From the NCBI RefSeq assembly GCF_900168005.1, contig NZ_FUYP01000013.1:1-64000 (forward strand): DNA of 64,000 nucleotides. Direction: 5' to 3'. The number at the start of each line of letters is the position of its first letter. Within the stretch, counting starts at the first letter, position 1. The position numbers and the translations under genes were made by a program. The notes under the pieces were generated by a model that did not search any database, had not been told where the DNA came from, and saw nothing but the letters and a program-made list of their open reading frames with translations. The stretch comes from Sphingopyxis flava (lineage in GTDB: Bacteria > Pseudomonadota > Alphaproteobacteria > Sphingomonadales > Sphingomonadaceae). This document shows, one piece after another, positions 37,419 through 46,388 of the stretch.

Positions 37419-38390
37419 CTAGCAGTGCTCGCGCGCGAAGGCTGCAGCGGCACCGAACAGGCCAGGCTGCGGATGAGTGATCAGCTTGACCGGGATCGCC
37501 GCCATGAAATTTTCGAACCGCCCCTTGGAGACAAAGCGTTCGGGAAAGCCCGAGCGAACGAGATGGTCGCGAATCCGCAGGCCAAGCCCGCCCGCGATCA
37601 CCACCCCGCGCGCTCCTTGCGCGAGCGCAAGGTCGCCCGCGACGCTGCCGAGCGACAGGCAGAAGCGATCGACCGCCGCGGCGGCGAGGCTATCTTCCTG
37701 CCCCATGCCGCGGGTCCAGATGGCGACATCCTCCTCCTGGGTTACCGGCCGTCCTTCCATCGCGGCGAGCGTTTCGTAAATATCAACGATGCCCGGCCCC
37801 GACACGATACGCTCGACCGACACGCGGCGATGGCGCTTTCTCAGCCGCGCAAGAATCGCGTCCTCGATGCTGTCGAGAGGCGCAAAATCGATATGCCCCC
37901 CCTCCGTCGCCTGGACGCGATAGGCGTCGCCATCGCGCCAGACGTGCGCGACGCCGAGACCGGTTCCGGGGCCGATGACGCTGATCGTCCCTTTCGCCGG
38001 CAAGGGCTCATCGGGGCCGCAAAGCCGCTCGAAATAGCGCGCATCGGCCTGCGCAACGGCGTGGCCCACGGCTTCAAAGTCATTGACGAGCACAAAAGAA
38101 TCGACGTTCAGCTTCTCGCGGATCAGCGCCGGACGGATGATCCACGGGTTGTTGGTAAAGCGGATGATCTCGCCGCGCGTCGGCCCCGCGATGGCAATCG
38201 CGACCGCGCGCGGCAGGCTGCCGCTCTGGCGGCGCTCGAATTCCTGCCATGCCGTCTGGAAGCTTGCGTGATCCTCGGTATGGAGAGTCGTCGCCTCGCC
38301 GAGTGCGATGCAGCGTCCGCCCTCGACCGTGGCAATCGCAAAGCGCGCGTGGGTGCCGCCGATGTCGACCGTAACGATGGACTGGCTCAT
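37419..38390 (-). CDS. glk: glucokinase
   Basis: 323 residues from the ATG before SQSIVTVDIGG. The ATP-binding start DIGGTHARFAIA, the sugar-binding LVNDFEAVGHAV, the GPGTGLGVAHV loop and ATEGGHIDFAP are classical bacterial Glk features. It makes glucose-6-phosphate. A longer upstream frame overlaps the divergent MHS transporter's promoter region and is not believed. Confidence 0.93.
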   Translation of the reverse strand: MSQSIVTVDIGGTHARFAIATVEGGRCIALGEATTLHTEDHASFQTAWQEFERRQSGSLPRAVAIAIAGPTRGEIIRFTNNPWIIRPALIREKLNVDSFVLVNDFEAVGHAVAQADARYFERLCGPDEPLPAKGTISVIGPGTGLGVAHVWRDGDAYRVQATEGGHIDFAPLDSIEDAILARLRKRHRRVSVERIVSGPGIVDIYETLAAMEGRPVTQEEDVAIWTRGMGQEDSLAAAAVDRFCLSLGSVAGDLALAQGARGVVIAGGLGLRIRDHLVRSGFPERFVSKGRFENFMAAIPVKLITHPQPGLFGAAAAFAREHC

Positions 38391-38560
38391 CTCTCTCCCT
38401 CGTGCGGCCTCGTGCCGCTTGGGTCTCAGATTGACGCCGTCGTTTCGGCGACGCAACAGGGCATAGCTATGCGCGCGCACCGACCCGGGGCAAGGCCCGC
38501 CCTTCAAATTGCCGCGCGCGCGTTCCATAGAAGGGACGAAGATCGTTGCGGGAGCGGGTG

Positions 38561-39907
38561 ATGAACCATGAACAAGAGGCGGACCTTCCCTATCTGAAGA
38601 AGGTCGTCGGCGCCTCGATGGCGGGCACGGTCGTCGAATGGTACGAATTCTTTCTCTATGGCACAGCGGCAACGCTGGTGTTTGGCCAACTATTCTTCCC
38701 CGAAACGGGGAACGAGCTCGACGGGATCATCGCCGCCTTTGCCACCTATGCGGTCGGGTTCATCGCGCGGCCGCTCGGCGGCGTGGTGTTCGGCCATGTC
38801 GGCGATCGGATCGGGCGTAAATCCCTTCTTCAGTTCAGCCTGATCCTGATCGGCGCCTCGACCTTCCTTATGGGCTGCCTGCCGAGTTTTGAGAGCATCG
38901 GCTATTGGGCCCCGGGGCTCCTCGTACTCCTGCGGTTCATCCAGGGCTTCGCGCTCGGCGGCGAATGGGGCGGCGCGGTGCTGCTCGTGACCGAGCATAG
39001 TCCCAACCGGAGCCGCGCCTTTTGGGGCAGCTTTCCTCAGGCAGGCGTGCCGCTTGGCAATCTCCTCGCGACCGTTGTCCTCCTCATTCTTTCGGCAACG
39101 CTCTCCGAAGACGCCTTCCTCTCCTGGGGCTGGCGCGTGGGCTTCTGGCTTTCGGTCGTCATCGTGGGAATCGGCTATTACATCCGCACGCAGGTCGGCG
39201 ATTCGCCAATCTTCGAGGCGGCGAAGGCAAAGGCCGAGCGCGCAGCCGAAGCCGGCTACGGCCTCGTTGAAGTGTTCAAGCGCTATCCGCGCGGCGTTTT
39301 CACGGCGATGGCGCTGCGCTTCGGCGAGAACATTGTCTATTATATGATCGTCACTTTCTCGATCACCTATCTCCATCACCGCGAGATCGATACGACACGC
39401 ATCCTCGCCCTGCTGTTCGCGGCGCATATCCTCCACGTCATCGTGATTCCGCTCGTCGGCGCGCTCGCCGACCGGATCGGGAGGCGCCCCGTCTATATTG
39501 CGGGCGCGGCGCTCACCATGGCGTGGCCCTTTGCCGCCTTTCCGATGTTCGACACTGGCGGCACCGCGATGATCCTCGGCGCGATCATGCTCGGTCTTGC
39601 AGTTCATGCCTTCATGTACGCGCCGCAGCCCGCGATCATGGCGGAGATGTTTCCGACGCGGATGCGATATTCAGGCGTTTCGCTGGGCTATCAGGTGACC
39701 GCCATCGTCGCCGGGTCGTGGGCGCCGCTGATCGGCACAGCCTTGCTGCGCGAGTATGACAGCTGGGCGCCGATCGCGCTTTATATCCTGTTCGCAGGAG
39801 CGGTCAGTCTGATCGCTGCGTTCATGATGCGCGAGACGCGCGGTGCCTCGTTGGTCGCGATTGACGAAGCCGATGAAAGGCAGTCAGCGGTGCTTCAAGA
39901 CGGATAA
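38561..39907 (+). CDS. MHS-family MFS transporter
   Basis: 448 residues with about twelve helices. Metabolite:H+ symporter signatures are SMAGTVVEWYEFFLYG at the start, FIARPLGGVVFGHVGDRIGRK between helices 2 and 3, and GFALGGEWGGAVLLVTEH. The family carries organic acids, such as shikimate, alpha-ketoglutarate or proline. It is divergent from glk across 170 bases. The last helix is followed by a short charged tail. Confidence 0.92.
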   Translation: MNHEQEADLPYLKKVVGASMAGTVVEWYEFFLYGTAATLVFGQLFFPETGNELDGIIAAFATYAVGFIARPLGGVVFGHVGDRIGRKSLLQFSLILIGASTFLMGCLPSFESIGYWAPGLLVLLRFIQGFALGGEWGGAVLLVTEHSPNRSRAFWGSFPQAGVPLGNLLATVVLLILSATLSEDAFLSWGWRVGFWLSVVIVGIGYYIRTQVGDSPIFEAAKAKAERAAEAGYGLVEVFKRYPRGVFTAMALRFGENIVYYMIVTFSITYLHHREIDTTRILALLFAAHILHVIVIPLVGALADRIGRRPVYIAGAALTMAWPFAAFPMFDTGGTAMILGAIMLGLAVHAFMYAPQPAIMAEMFPTRMRYSGVSLGYQVTAIVAGSWAPLIGTALLREYDSWAPIALYILFAGAVSLIAAFMMRETRGASLVAIDEADERQSAVLQDG

Positions 39908-39972
39908 GCGCTGGATCAGGTCACCAACATCGTCGCTCCCGTCGCTGTCGCGTCCGCTGCCACGATTGCCCA

Positions 39973-40282
39973 TCATGCCGCTATCGCCAGGCGCCGACCA
40001 AGCGCCTTGGTCAGCCTCAGCAGGGTATCGAGCGTCGGATTTCCTTCATCGCGAAGCGCACGGCAGAGGCCCGCAGGGGTGATTCCTGCCTCTTTGGCGA
40101 TCGCTTGTCATGCCGCGCGCGCGGGCGACATCGGCGAGCGCGCTGCTAATGATGGCGGGGTCGAGGTCTTCGAAGGCTGCATCGAGATAGTGAAATATTT
40201 CGGGCTCGCCGCCGAGGCGTTCGGCAACGACATAGGTTTTGAGTTCGACCGACGTATTTAGAGTTGCGTCGCCCGCAGCCAT
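39973..40282 (-). pseudogene. frameshifted addiction-module antitoxin (HigA-like)
   Basis: The N-terminal frame reads LGGEPEIFHYLDAAFEDLDPAIISSALADVARARGM. The rest of the family sequence (IAKEAGITPAGLCRALRDEGNPTLDTLLRLTKALGRRLAIAA) continues in another frame after a one-base slip near 40110. Together they make a typical 95-100 residue 'probable addiction module antidote protein'. No partner RelE/HigB-type toxin is visible next to it, so the module has decayed. Confidence 0.7.
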
Positions 40283-40693
40283 GGAGCGTCACGTGAGTTT
40301 GCCCAAGCATGCGCCGTCGCGCTTGCCGGACCAGCCGAAAATGCGCGTGTGCTTTCCGGCCGAGGCAAAGCGGAAGGCCCCGGCGATCTCGGCGGGCGAT
40401 ACGACCGGGCGCTTCATCTACCGCGCCGTGCTCGACGTCACGATCGAGCATCGGCCTGCACGGGAAATGACCGCAAGGACATTGCGAAAATCGAGGTCTC
40501 ATCGGAACAGCGCGAGGCGATGCAATGGCTCGCGGATGCGCTAGGCGAAGTCGGACGGGTCCGCACGGTGCTCGCCGAGCATAGGAACCGCATGTTCCCG
40601 GGCGGCATCCCCAAGTTCAACATGAGCCTCGACCGGAATTTCAATCCCGTCGAGCGGCCGAAGACGATCGCGGATATTCTGGTGTGGGGATGA
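40282..40693 (+). pseudogene. unrecognised small gene, apparently frameshifted
   Basis: A frame from 40282 encodes SLPKHAPSRLPDQPKMRVCFPAEAKRKAPAISAGDTTGRFIYRAVLDVTIEH. A different frame continues DIAKIEVSSEQREAMQWLADALGEVG, VLAEHRNRMFPGG and FNMSLDRNFNPVERP. The two halves look like one protein split by a slip near 40460. I recognise no domain. It lies between two decayed elements, so loss of function is likely. Confidence 0.3.
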
Positions 40694-41001
40694 GTATCAG
40701 CGAATGCACGACGAGGGTGGCGCCGCTTTGAAGTGATCGACCGCCATTGGTGCAGAATCCTGCCTCTCGGTCGAGGGGCCGGTTTCCTTATCGTTAGGTG
40801 AGTGCATGGCCGATCAAACGCACACCATAAAATGCGTCCATGCACCCCGTTCTGCTCATAAGTAACTCATTTTCAATAGCTTGGAAGGTGATCTCGAAAG
40901 CCGTCAGGGCATATTTTTAAAAGGCCGAGAAAAGCCTCGGTCGATGAAGCGGCCCCCAAAATGACCGGACAGTTCCTCACACTTATGTAAGAGTGAGGCA
41001 T

Positions 41002-41214
41002 ATGACCGACAGTAATCCCAGGAGCTATGTGCATGCGGAGGTTCTCGGAGGGGTTCAGCGCCGTAGGCGGTGGACCCCGGAAGAGAAGCTCCGCATGGTC
41101 GAAGAGACCTTCCTGCCCGGCAACAGCGTGTCGCGTGTGGCGCGCATGCACGGGGTGGCGCCGAACCAGCTGTTTGGCTGGCGCCGGCAGGCGGCAAGCG
41201 GCGCCCTGACCGCT
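41002..41214 (+). mobile_element. transposase OrfA fragment (IS3/IS66-type HTH)
   Basis: About 70 codons after an ATG match the N-terminal helix-turn-helix of IS OrfA proteins: RRRRWTPEEKLRMVEETFLPGNSVSRVARMHGVAPNQLFGWRRQAASGALTATA. After this the family sequence ends abruptly at the edge of the cupin gene. OrfB and the right end are missing, so this is a truncated IS. Family assignment between IS3 and IS66 groups is open. Confidence 0.65.
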
Positions 41215-41258
41215 ACGGCCGTATGGCGTTGCAACGCTCTGCGAAGGGCCAAGCCTGA

Positions 41259-41594
41259 TCATTGCGCCGCCGGCGTGTCGAACAGGATCGTGAGCAGCAG
41301 CCGCGCGTCTTCGACACCCTGAACGGAATGCGGATCGCCGCGCTCCAGATAGACCCAGTCTCCCGCGCCGAGTTCGATGTCCGATGGACCCAGCGTGACG
41401 CGGCCTTCCAGGCAGTGCAGCGTCAGATAACCGGCAACATGGTGTGGCGGTATGGTCGATCCGGCGGGAACGACGAGGTGAATGGCCTCAAACCGGTCCG
41501 ATTTGACCAGCGCGGCCGTCCCGGTGGCGCCTCGTTCTGGCGCCAGCGATGGAAGATGAACCACTTCGCCGGGCTTTGCATGTTGGAGCGCCAT
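41259..41594 (-). CDS. cupin-domain protein
   Basis: 111 residues. A single cupin barrel: LVVPAGSTIPPHHVAGYLTLHCLEGRVTLG contains the first metal-type motif (HH...E) and YLERGDPHSVQ the second His. Function unknown; such small cupins bind metals or small ligands. Its end lies right at the truncated IS. Confidence 0.8.
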   Translation of the reverse strand: MALQHAKPGEVVHLPSLAPERGATGTAALVKSDRFEAIHLVVPAGSTIPPHHVAGYLTLHCLEGRVTLGPSDIELGAGDWVYLERGDPHSVQGVEDARLLLTILFDTPAAQ

Positions 41595-41716
41595 TCTCAG
41601 ATCCCCTTCGAGACAGTCTTATACAATCATATCCGACAACGCGCGAACGGTGCGGAAGTCACGAGCGCCACTGAATACTGAAGGCGTCAGCCCGCGCTGC
41701 TAGCAGGTCAACCCTT

Positions 41717-41742
41717 GGAACGGATGCCCGGAAACACTCGTT
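41717..41742 (+). promoter_or_regulatory. sigma-EcfG general-stress promoter
   Basis: The sequence is GGAAC, 17 bases, CGTT, an exact match to the consensus for alphaproteobacterial EcfG sigma factors. It lies 21 bases upstream of the DUF2945 ATG, with a GAGGAG ribosome site between. Confidence 0.75.
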
Positions 41743-41763
41743 ACTCTGAAGAACGAGGAGACT

Positions 41764-41973
41764 ATGGCGAAATATTCCAAGGGCGACCATGTAAGCTGGA
41801 ATTCCGAAGCCGGGCGGGTGAGCGGCAGGATCATCAAGCAGCATGAGCGGGATTTCGATTACAAAGGCCACCGGCATCGCGCCTCGAAGGAAGCGCCGCA
41901 GTACGAGATCGCCAGCGACAAGACCGACCACATCGCGGCGCACAAGGAAGACGCGCTGACGAAGATCGGCTGA
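41764..41973 (+). CDS. DUF2945 (hypervirulence-associated TUDOR-like) protein
   Basis: 69 residues. The family pattern KGDHVSWNSEAGRVSGRIIKQH, then YEIASDKTDHIAAHKEDALTKIG is clear. DUF2945 proteins are small SH3/Tudor-like folds, frequent in stress regulons of sphingomonads and rhizobia. Its last base is the first base of the DUF488 ATG (TGATG), so the two are coupled. It is under the EcfG-type promoter at 41717. Confidence 0.9.
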   Translation: MAKYSKGDHVSWNSEAGRVSGRIIKQHERDFDYKGHRHRASKEAPQYEIASDKTDHIAAHKEDALTKIG

Positions 41974-42509
41974 TGGCGGCGTCCTTCACGACCATCGGCC
42001 ATTCGACCCGGAGTCTCGAAGAGTTCCTTGATATGCTGCGCGGAGCGCAGGTCGGCCTGCTGGTGGACGTGCGATCCTTTCCGAAGTCGCGCACCAATCC
42101 CGTGTTCAATACCGACCGTCTGCCGGCAGACCTGGAGAAGGTCCAGATCGGTTATCTGCACTGCCCGGCATTGGGCGGACGCCGTCCGAAACAGTCTGGG
42201 GTGGACGAAGGACTCAACGCCCTGTGGCGGGTGCAGAGCTTCCACAATTATGCCGATTATGCCTTGGGGGATGCGTTCGGCGCGGCCCTCGACACGATTA
42301 CCCGACTGGGCAGCAAGCGGCGGCTGGCCTTGATGTGTTCGGAAGCGGTCTGGTGGCGATGCCACCGGCGCATCATCACCGACTATCTGCTCCTAAGCGG
42401 TCACGCTGTCGATCATCTCATGGGGCCCGGCCGGACGGATCAGGCCAAGCCCACACCCGGCGCCCAGCGAACCGAAATGGGTAAGGTGATCTATCGTCAG
42501 CGCGCTTAG
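41973..42509 (+). CDS. DUF488 family protein
   Basis: 178 residues. The start is FTTIGHSTRSLEEFLDMLRGAQVGLLVDVRSFPKSRTNPVFN, with LALMCSEAVWWRCHRRIITDYL near the end. These are diagnostic of DUF488, whose Cys and His residues may bind metal or act catalytically; the function is unknown. It is coupled to DUF2945 by a one-base overlap and therefore probably stress-induced. Confidence 0.9.
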   Translation: MAASFTTIGHSTRSLEEFLDMLRGAQVGLLVDVRSFPKSRTNPVFNTDRLPADLEKVQIGYLHCPALGGRRPKQSGVDEGLNALWRVQSFHNYADYALGDAFGAALDTITRLGSKRRLALMCSEAVWWRCHRRIITDYLLLSGHAVDHLMGPGRTDQAKPTPGAQRTEMGKVIYRQRA

Positions 42510-42729
42510 TATCGCGTGCAACTGCTCACGGATCGCATCTCTGCTTGCGCCCGCCGCCAGGTGGTTAACTCCGAATACTCGCCCGCTGCCGAATAGACGC
42601 CGGTTTCCATACGAACCATGCTATGGTGCCGCTACGACCTCATGCTCCCGGTCCGAGGGGTAGCCCAGTCGTCGTTACCGGACCCGGCTTTCATCCCCGC
42701 AAGCTCTCCGGCTTCCCCGGAAGGGGGTC

Positions 42730-43780
42730 GTGATCGTGAGCCGAACCACCCATCCAGACGTCGCGCACAATCTGGCGCTGGCTATTCTAGCCTCGACTTC
42801 CGCGCCAGCGCTCCTGCTCGACGAGGATTTGAGCGTGATCGCCGCCAGCGCATCCTTTTACCGCACCTTCGCGCTTGATCCGCAGAAGGTAGCCGGGAAG
42901 CCGCTGTTCGAGCTCGGCGCGGGCGAGTGGCACGTGCCGCAGCTTCGATCGCTGCTTGGAGCGACCCTCTCCGGCCATGCGACGATCGAAGCCTATGAGA
43001 TGGACCTCAGAGGCGATGCCGCGCCGCCTCGTGCTCAACGCCCAGAAGCTCGACTACGGCGATGCCGAACAAGTCCGCCTGCTCCTGACGATTTCCGATG
43101 TCACCGAGGCGCGGATCAGCGAGAAGCTGAAGGACGATCTGCTGCGCGAGAAGGCGATCCTGCTCCAGGAGCTTCAGCACCGCGTCGCCAACAGCCTGCA
43201 GATCATCGCCAGCGTGCTCATGCAGAGCGCGCGGCGGGTGCAGTCCGAGGAGACCCGAGGCCATCTCCACGATGCGCACAATCGGGTCATGTCGATCGCC
43301 ACCGTCCAGCAGCAGCTCGCCGCGTCTAGGCTGGGCGATGTCGAGCTGCGCGGCTACCTCACCCAGCTCTGTCAGAGCCTCGGCGCATCGATGATCCACG
43401 ATCATGACCAGGTGTCGCTGGCCGTCACCGCGGACGACAGCAGCGTGAACGCCGACATCTCCGTGAGTCTGGGACTGATCGTCACCGAGCTGGTGATCAA
43501 CGCGCTCAAGCATGCTTTCCCCGGCGAGCGCAGCGGCAAGATCCTCGTCGATTATCTATCGCGGGGGCAGGACTGGACGCTATCGGTCAGCGACGACGGT
43601 GTCGGCACTCCCCAATCCCTGGCCGACGCCAAGCCGGGGCTTGGCACAAGCATTGTCGAGGCGCTGGCCAATCAGCTTAAAGCCACCGTCGACACTGCGG
43701 GCGCCCATCCCGGCACGACCGTCTCGATCGTCCACACTGTATCGGACGTAGGCGGCGTTGACCCGGCGAAAGTGGCATAG
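42730..43780 (+). pseudogene. HWE/HisKA_2-type histidine kinase, frameshifted
   Basis: The first frame encodes a PAS-like domain (SAPALLLDEDLSVIAASASFYRTFALDP...GEWHVPQLRSLL...EMDLRGDA). A one-base slip near 43020 then moves the gene to a frame encoding RRLVLNAQKLDYGDAEQVRLLLTISDVTEARI, the H-box LLQELQHRVANSLQIIASVLM, and the ATPase (VTELVINALKHAF, SDDGVGTP, GLGTSIVEALANQL). Without the slip it would be a ~350 residue kinase like those feeding the general stress response. It is either a pseudogene or a base-calling error. Confidence 0.72.
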
Positions 43781-44017
43781 CGCCCGCGCGCCTCGATCCC
43801 GCGCCTCGCCTACAGTTCGAAGACGGGCTGAATTTGGCCTGGCGTAAGCGCATCAATGTCGGGGAACTCAACCAGTCCGCCGCCCGCCTTGCGCGTTAAC
43901 CCACGCGTTGGGCTTTTGCAGACGTTTCGACGTCCGCGACGCAGGGGCCGCCACGCCTGCTACGCTGGCGTAGTCACGGCGGCTCCTAGGTAGGATACGG
44001 CGGCAAACGGCGGTATT
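43781..44017. other. intergenic stretch before the island
   Basis: About 240 bases with no coding frame of note. It ends at the 45-bp copy of the tRNA-Arg 3' half that marks the left island boundary. Confidence 0.4.
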
Positions 44018-44062
44018 TGGCGCCCCCGGAACGAATCGAACGTCCGACTCCCAGATTCGTAG
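44018..44062 (-). repeat. island attachment repeat (tRNA-Arg 3'-half copy)
   Basis: These 45 bases match 42 of 45 bases of positions 47985-48029, the 3' half of tRNA-Arg(ACG) from the anticodon to CCA. The orientation is the same. Only this half is present, so it is not a tRNA. It is the expected second att copy left by integration into the tRNA 3' end, with three substitutions since. Confidence 0.8.
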
Positions 44063-44166
44063 GCTTTTCAGATTCACGGATTTCCAACGCTTACAGCGCT
44101 CCATGTTCATCCGTGTTAGGCCAAAAATAGCTTGTCCGCCGGCTCAAGAATCCTTCACCCTTGCAA

Positions 44167-44200
44167 TTGTACAAATTTCTGCACATATGCACCCGTGCAT
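44167..44200 (+). promoter_or_regulatory. YefM-YoeB operator
   Basis: An AT-rich block contains the palindrome TTGTACAA (44167-44174) and the inverted TGCA...TGCAT motifs (44180-44200). The E. coli YefM-YoeB complex binds palindromes with a TGTACA core. The site is 18-51 bases before the antitoxin ATG. Confidence 0.55.
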
Positions 44201-44217
44201 AAACGAAGGAAATCGCC

Positions 44218-44472
44218 ATGGACGTGACCACCTACACAGACGCTCGCGCCAACCTCAAGCGCGTGATGGATCGCGTCACCGAAAACCGCATGCAGGTGGT
44301 TGTCACTCGTCAGAAGGGCGAGGCCGTCGTTATGGTGTCCCTGTCCGACTGGAACGCTATGGAAGAGACGATGCACCTGCTGTCCACGCCGGCGAACGCT
44401 GCCCGTCTGCGCGCGTCTATTGGGCAGCTTGAAGCGGGGAACGGCACGGAGCGCGAGCTGCATCCGGCATGA
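44218..44472 (+). CDS. yefM: Phd/YefM-family antitoxin
   Basis: 84 residues. The YefM start VTTYTDARANLKRVMDRVTEN and VVTRQKGEAVVMVSLSDWNAMEETMHLLSTPANAARL are clear. It neutralises YoeB and represses the operon. It overlaps yoeB by four bases (ATGA). It has a GAAGGA ribosome site. Confidence 0.92.
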   Translation: MDVTTYTDARANLKRVMDRVTENRMQVVVTRQKGEAVVMVSLSDWNAMEETMHLLSTPANAARLRASIGQLEAGNGTERELHPA

Positions 44473-44738
44473 AGATCATCTTCTCGGATCAGGCTTGGGA
44501 AGACTATCAGCACTGGATCAACAATGACCGTACCACGCTGGAGCGGGTCAACAGCCTGATCGAGCAATGCAGGCGGACGCCCTTCAAGGGAACCGGCAAG
44601 CCCGAACCGTTGAAGGGCAGCTTGCAAGGCTGGTGGTCGCGCCGGATCAATCAGGCCGACAGACTGGTCTATCGCGTCGAAGGTGCGGGCAAGGAGCAGC
44701 GTCTGGAAATCGCCCAAAGCCGCTTCCACTACGACTAG
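44469..44738 (+). CDS. yoeB: YoeB toxin (RelE/ParE superfamily)
   Basis: 89 residues. The family pattern is MKIIFSDQAWEDYQHW, LIEQCRRTPFKGTGKPEPLKG, GWWSRRINQADRLVYRV and the terminal catalytic FHYD. It is a ribosome-dependent mRNA endonuclease. It lies right beside the antitoxin. Its 3' end abuts the degenerate integrase read from the other strand. Confidence 0.93.
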   Translation: MKIIFSDQAWEDYQHWINNDRTTLERVNSLIEQCRRTPFKGTGKPEPLKGSLQGWWSRRINQADRLVYRVEGAGKEQRLEIAQSRFHYD

Positions 44739-44743
44739 CCGAC

Positions 44744-45123
44744 AGATCGGCGTGGGTGGCATTCACCAGCGCGGCATCGCCCTCAGGATCGGCAAGGGGG
44801 TGACCGTAGACGTCGATCGACATCTGGACGCGGCTATGCCCGAGCCAAGTCGTGAGGCGCTTGGGGTCCACCCCCTGCTTGATCCACGCGCTCGCACAGA
44901 CGTGACGCAAGGCGCGGATGCCATAGCGAGGCGTCCTCACCGGATTACCCTTGTCATCCAGCTTGGACTTGGGCTTGCCCTTGACCATGACGGCACTCGA
45001 TTTCTGTCCGACGGAAGTATCGCGCGGCAGAATGACATCGCACTCCGGACGACGGTCGAAACCGCTTCGATGGCCCCAAACCTTCCTGAGATTGTCCATC
45101 CACTGCTGGCGCCACTCTACGGC
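44744..45123 (-). pseudogene. tyrosine integrase, C-terminal remnant
   Basis: A minus-strand frame encodes YGIRALRHVCASAWIKQGVDPKRLTTWLGHSRVQMSIDVYGHPLADPEGDAAL. This includes the catalytic Arg-His, His of LGHS and Tyr of DVYGH of tyrosine recombinases. A stop at 45124-45126 and loss of the N-terminal domain show decay. An adjacent frame up to ~45260 may hold earlier residues. Such integrases use tRNA 3' ends as att sites, which fits the flanking repeat. Confidence 0.72.
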
Positions 45124-45363
45124 CTATTCGATTTCTTCGACTTGCCGATGACCTTGGTGTCCGATGAACTGGCGAAGATGCGCCGAGGCAATTTTTTGCT
45201 GCATTGTCCTTGTCCGTCGGCGTCAGGTCGCGTGCAATCACTCGGTCGCTAATATCAAACACTTAATGCACCGTGCGACTCGCCTGCTTGCACGCCATTC
45301 CACGCTACAGCCCGAAATCGTACCACGGGCAAGGGGCTGGCATTTTCCGACCTCCATGCTATA

Positions 45364-45373
45364 TTACATGTAA
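45364..45373 (+). promoter_or_regulatory. MazEF-type operator palindrome
   Basis: The perfect 10-base palindrome TTACATGTAA lies 18 bases before the antitoxin ATG in an AT-rich patch that could also hold the -10 region. Confidence 0.45.
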
Positions 45374-45391
45374 ATGAAATGGAGGTCCGGC

Positions 45392-45616
45392 ATGACGGCA
45401 GTTTCAAAGGTAGAGCAGAACCGTGAGGGGGTGCGCGCGCATCGCGAGCGTTTGCGCGCCCAGGGGCTGCGGCCGATCCAGATTTGGGTGCCGGACGTGC
45501 GCGCGCCCAGCTTCAAGGCGCAGGCCCACAGCCAATCGCAGGCGGTGGCCGCCAGCGCCCACGCCCGTGAGGATCAAGCCTTCATCGACGCCGTGTCCGA
45601 CTGGGACGATGAATGA
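45392..45616 (+). CDS. mazE: MazE-type antitoxin (DUF3018 family)
   Basis: 74 residues from the ATG after a GGAGG ribosome site; six upstream codons are in-frame but lack one. The sequence REGVRAHRERLRAQGLRPIQIWVPDVRAPSFKAQAH and the acidic tail AFIDAVSDWDDE match the MazE-like antitoxins often paired with PemK/MazF proteins. It overlaps the toxin by four bases (ATGA). Confidence 0.85.
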   Translation: MTAVSKVEQNREGVRAHRERLRAQGLRPIQIWVPDVRAPSFKAQAHSQSQAVAASAHAREDQAFIDAVSDWDDE

Positions 45617-45972
45617 AGCGCGGAGAGGTGTGGACCGTCTCCGGCGGCAAGGACTATGCGGGCAAACCCCGCCCTGCCGTGATCATGCAGGATAACAGCT
45701 TCGACGCGACGGATTCCATCACCGTCTGCGCCTTCACCACGGACCCGACCGAGGCCCCATTGTTTCGCCTCGTGGTGGAGCCCAACGAGCGTAACGGCCT
45801 GCGTTCGCCCTGCCGCCTGATGGTGGACAAGATCACCACCGTTCCCAAGGCCAAGCTGGGCGCGCAAATGGGCCGCCTCGATGACGAGGACATGCTGCGA
45901 CTCAATCAGGCCATGGCGGTGTTTCTTGGCATGGCGGCATCGCGGCCGACCGGGCGGCCCAGGACGCCATGA
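45613..45972 (+). CDS. mazF: MazF/PemK-family toxin
   Basis: 119 residues. Start MKRGEVWTVSGGKDYAGKPRPAVIMQDNSF is diagnostic, then CRLMVDKITTVPKAKLGAQMGRLDDEDMLRLNQAMAVFLGM. It cleaves RNA at specific sites. It is coupled to its antitoxin. Seemingly intact. Confidence 0.93.
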   Translation: MKRGEVWTVSGGKDYAGKPRPAVIMQDNSFDATDSITVCAFTTDPTEAPLFRLVVEPNERNGLRSPCRLMVDKITTVPKAKLGAQMGRLDDEDMLRLNQAMAVFLGMAASRPTGRPRTP

Positions 45973-46109
45973 CCGGCCCGACTCGCCTCTGGCGCCGACC
46001 GAGCTTTAACACCGCTATCGCCCCTGGTCGGTGCGGGCCGAGTACAAATAGGCTGCTATCGGCGGCGAACGTCATGTGTCGCCGGGCGGTATCTTGCGAC
46101 AATCGGGCC

Positions 46110-46355
46110 ATGTCCCATCTACGCGCCCGTCGCCGCACCAATCGTCGCGCAATCGCGTGCGGCGTGCTGCCGGGCGACCTTTACGGCTACATCAGCCCGA
46201 CGCCCCGTACCGGGCGCCCGGTCAAGAACGATCTTGCCGACTGGACCGTCACTGATGACTGGCCCGAGGTGGTTCCCATCACCGAGGCCGAAATCGATGT
46301 ATTCGAGGCGTGGTTCGGCGACTTGTTCGACGAACTGCTCGAGCCTTGCCCATGA
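46110..46355 (+). CDS. small conserved hypothetical next to a recombinase
   Basis: 81 residues from an internal ATG (RARRRTNRRAIACGVLPGDLYGYISPTPRTGRPVKNDLADWTVTDDWPEVVPITEAEIDVFEAWFGDLFDELLEP). It has a basic N-terminus and an acidic C-terminus. No domain known. It lies just upstream of the serine recombinase and may be an accessory gene of the same element. Confidence 0.5.
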   Translation: MSHLRARRRTNRRAIACGVLPGDLYGYISPTPRTGRPVKNDLADWTVTDDWPEVVPITEAEIDVFEAWFGDLFDELLEPCP

Positions 46356-46388
46356 TTTGAGGAGAAACCTGCCACGACCGTGCCGCTG

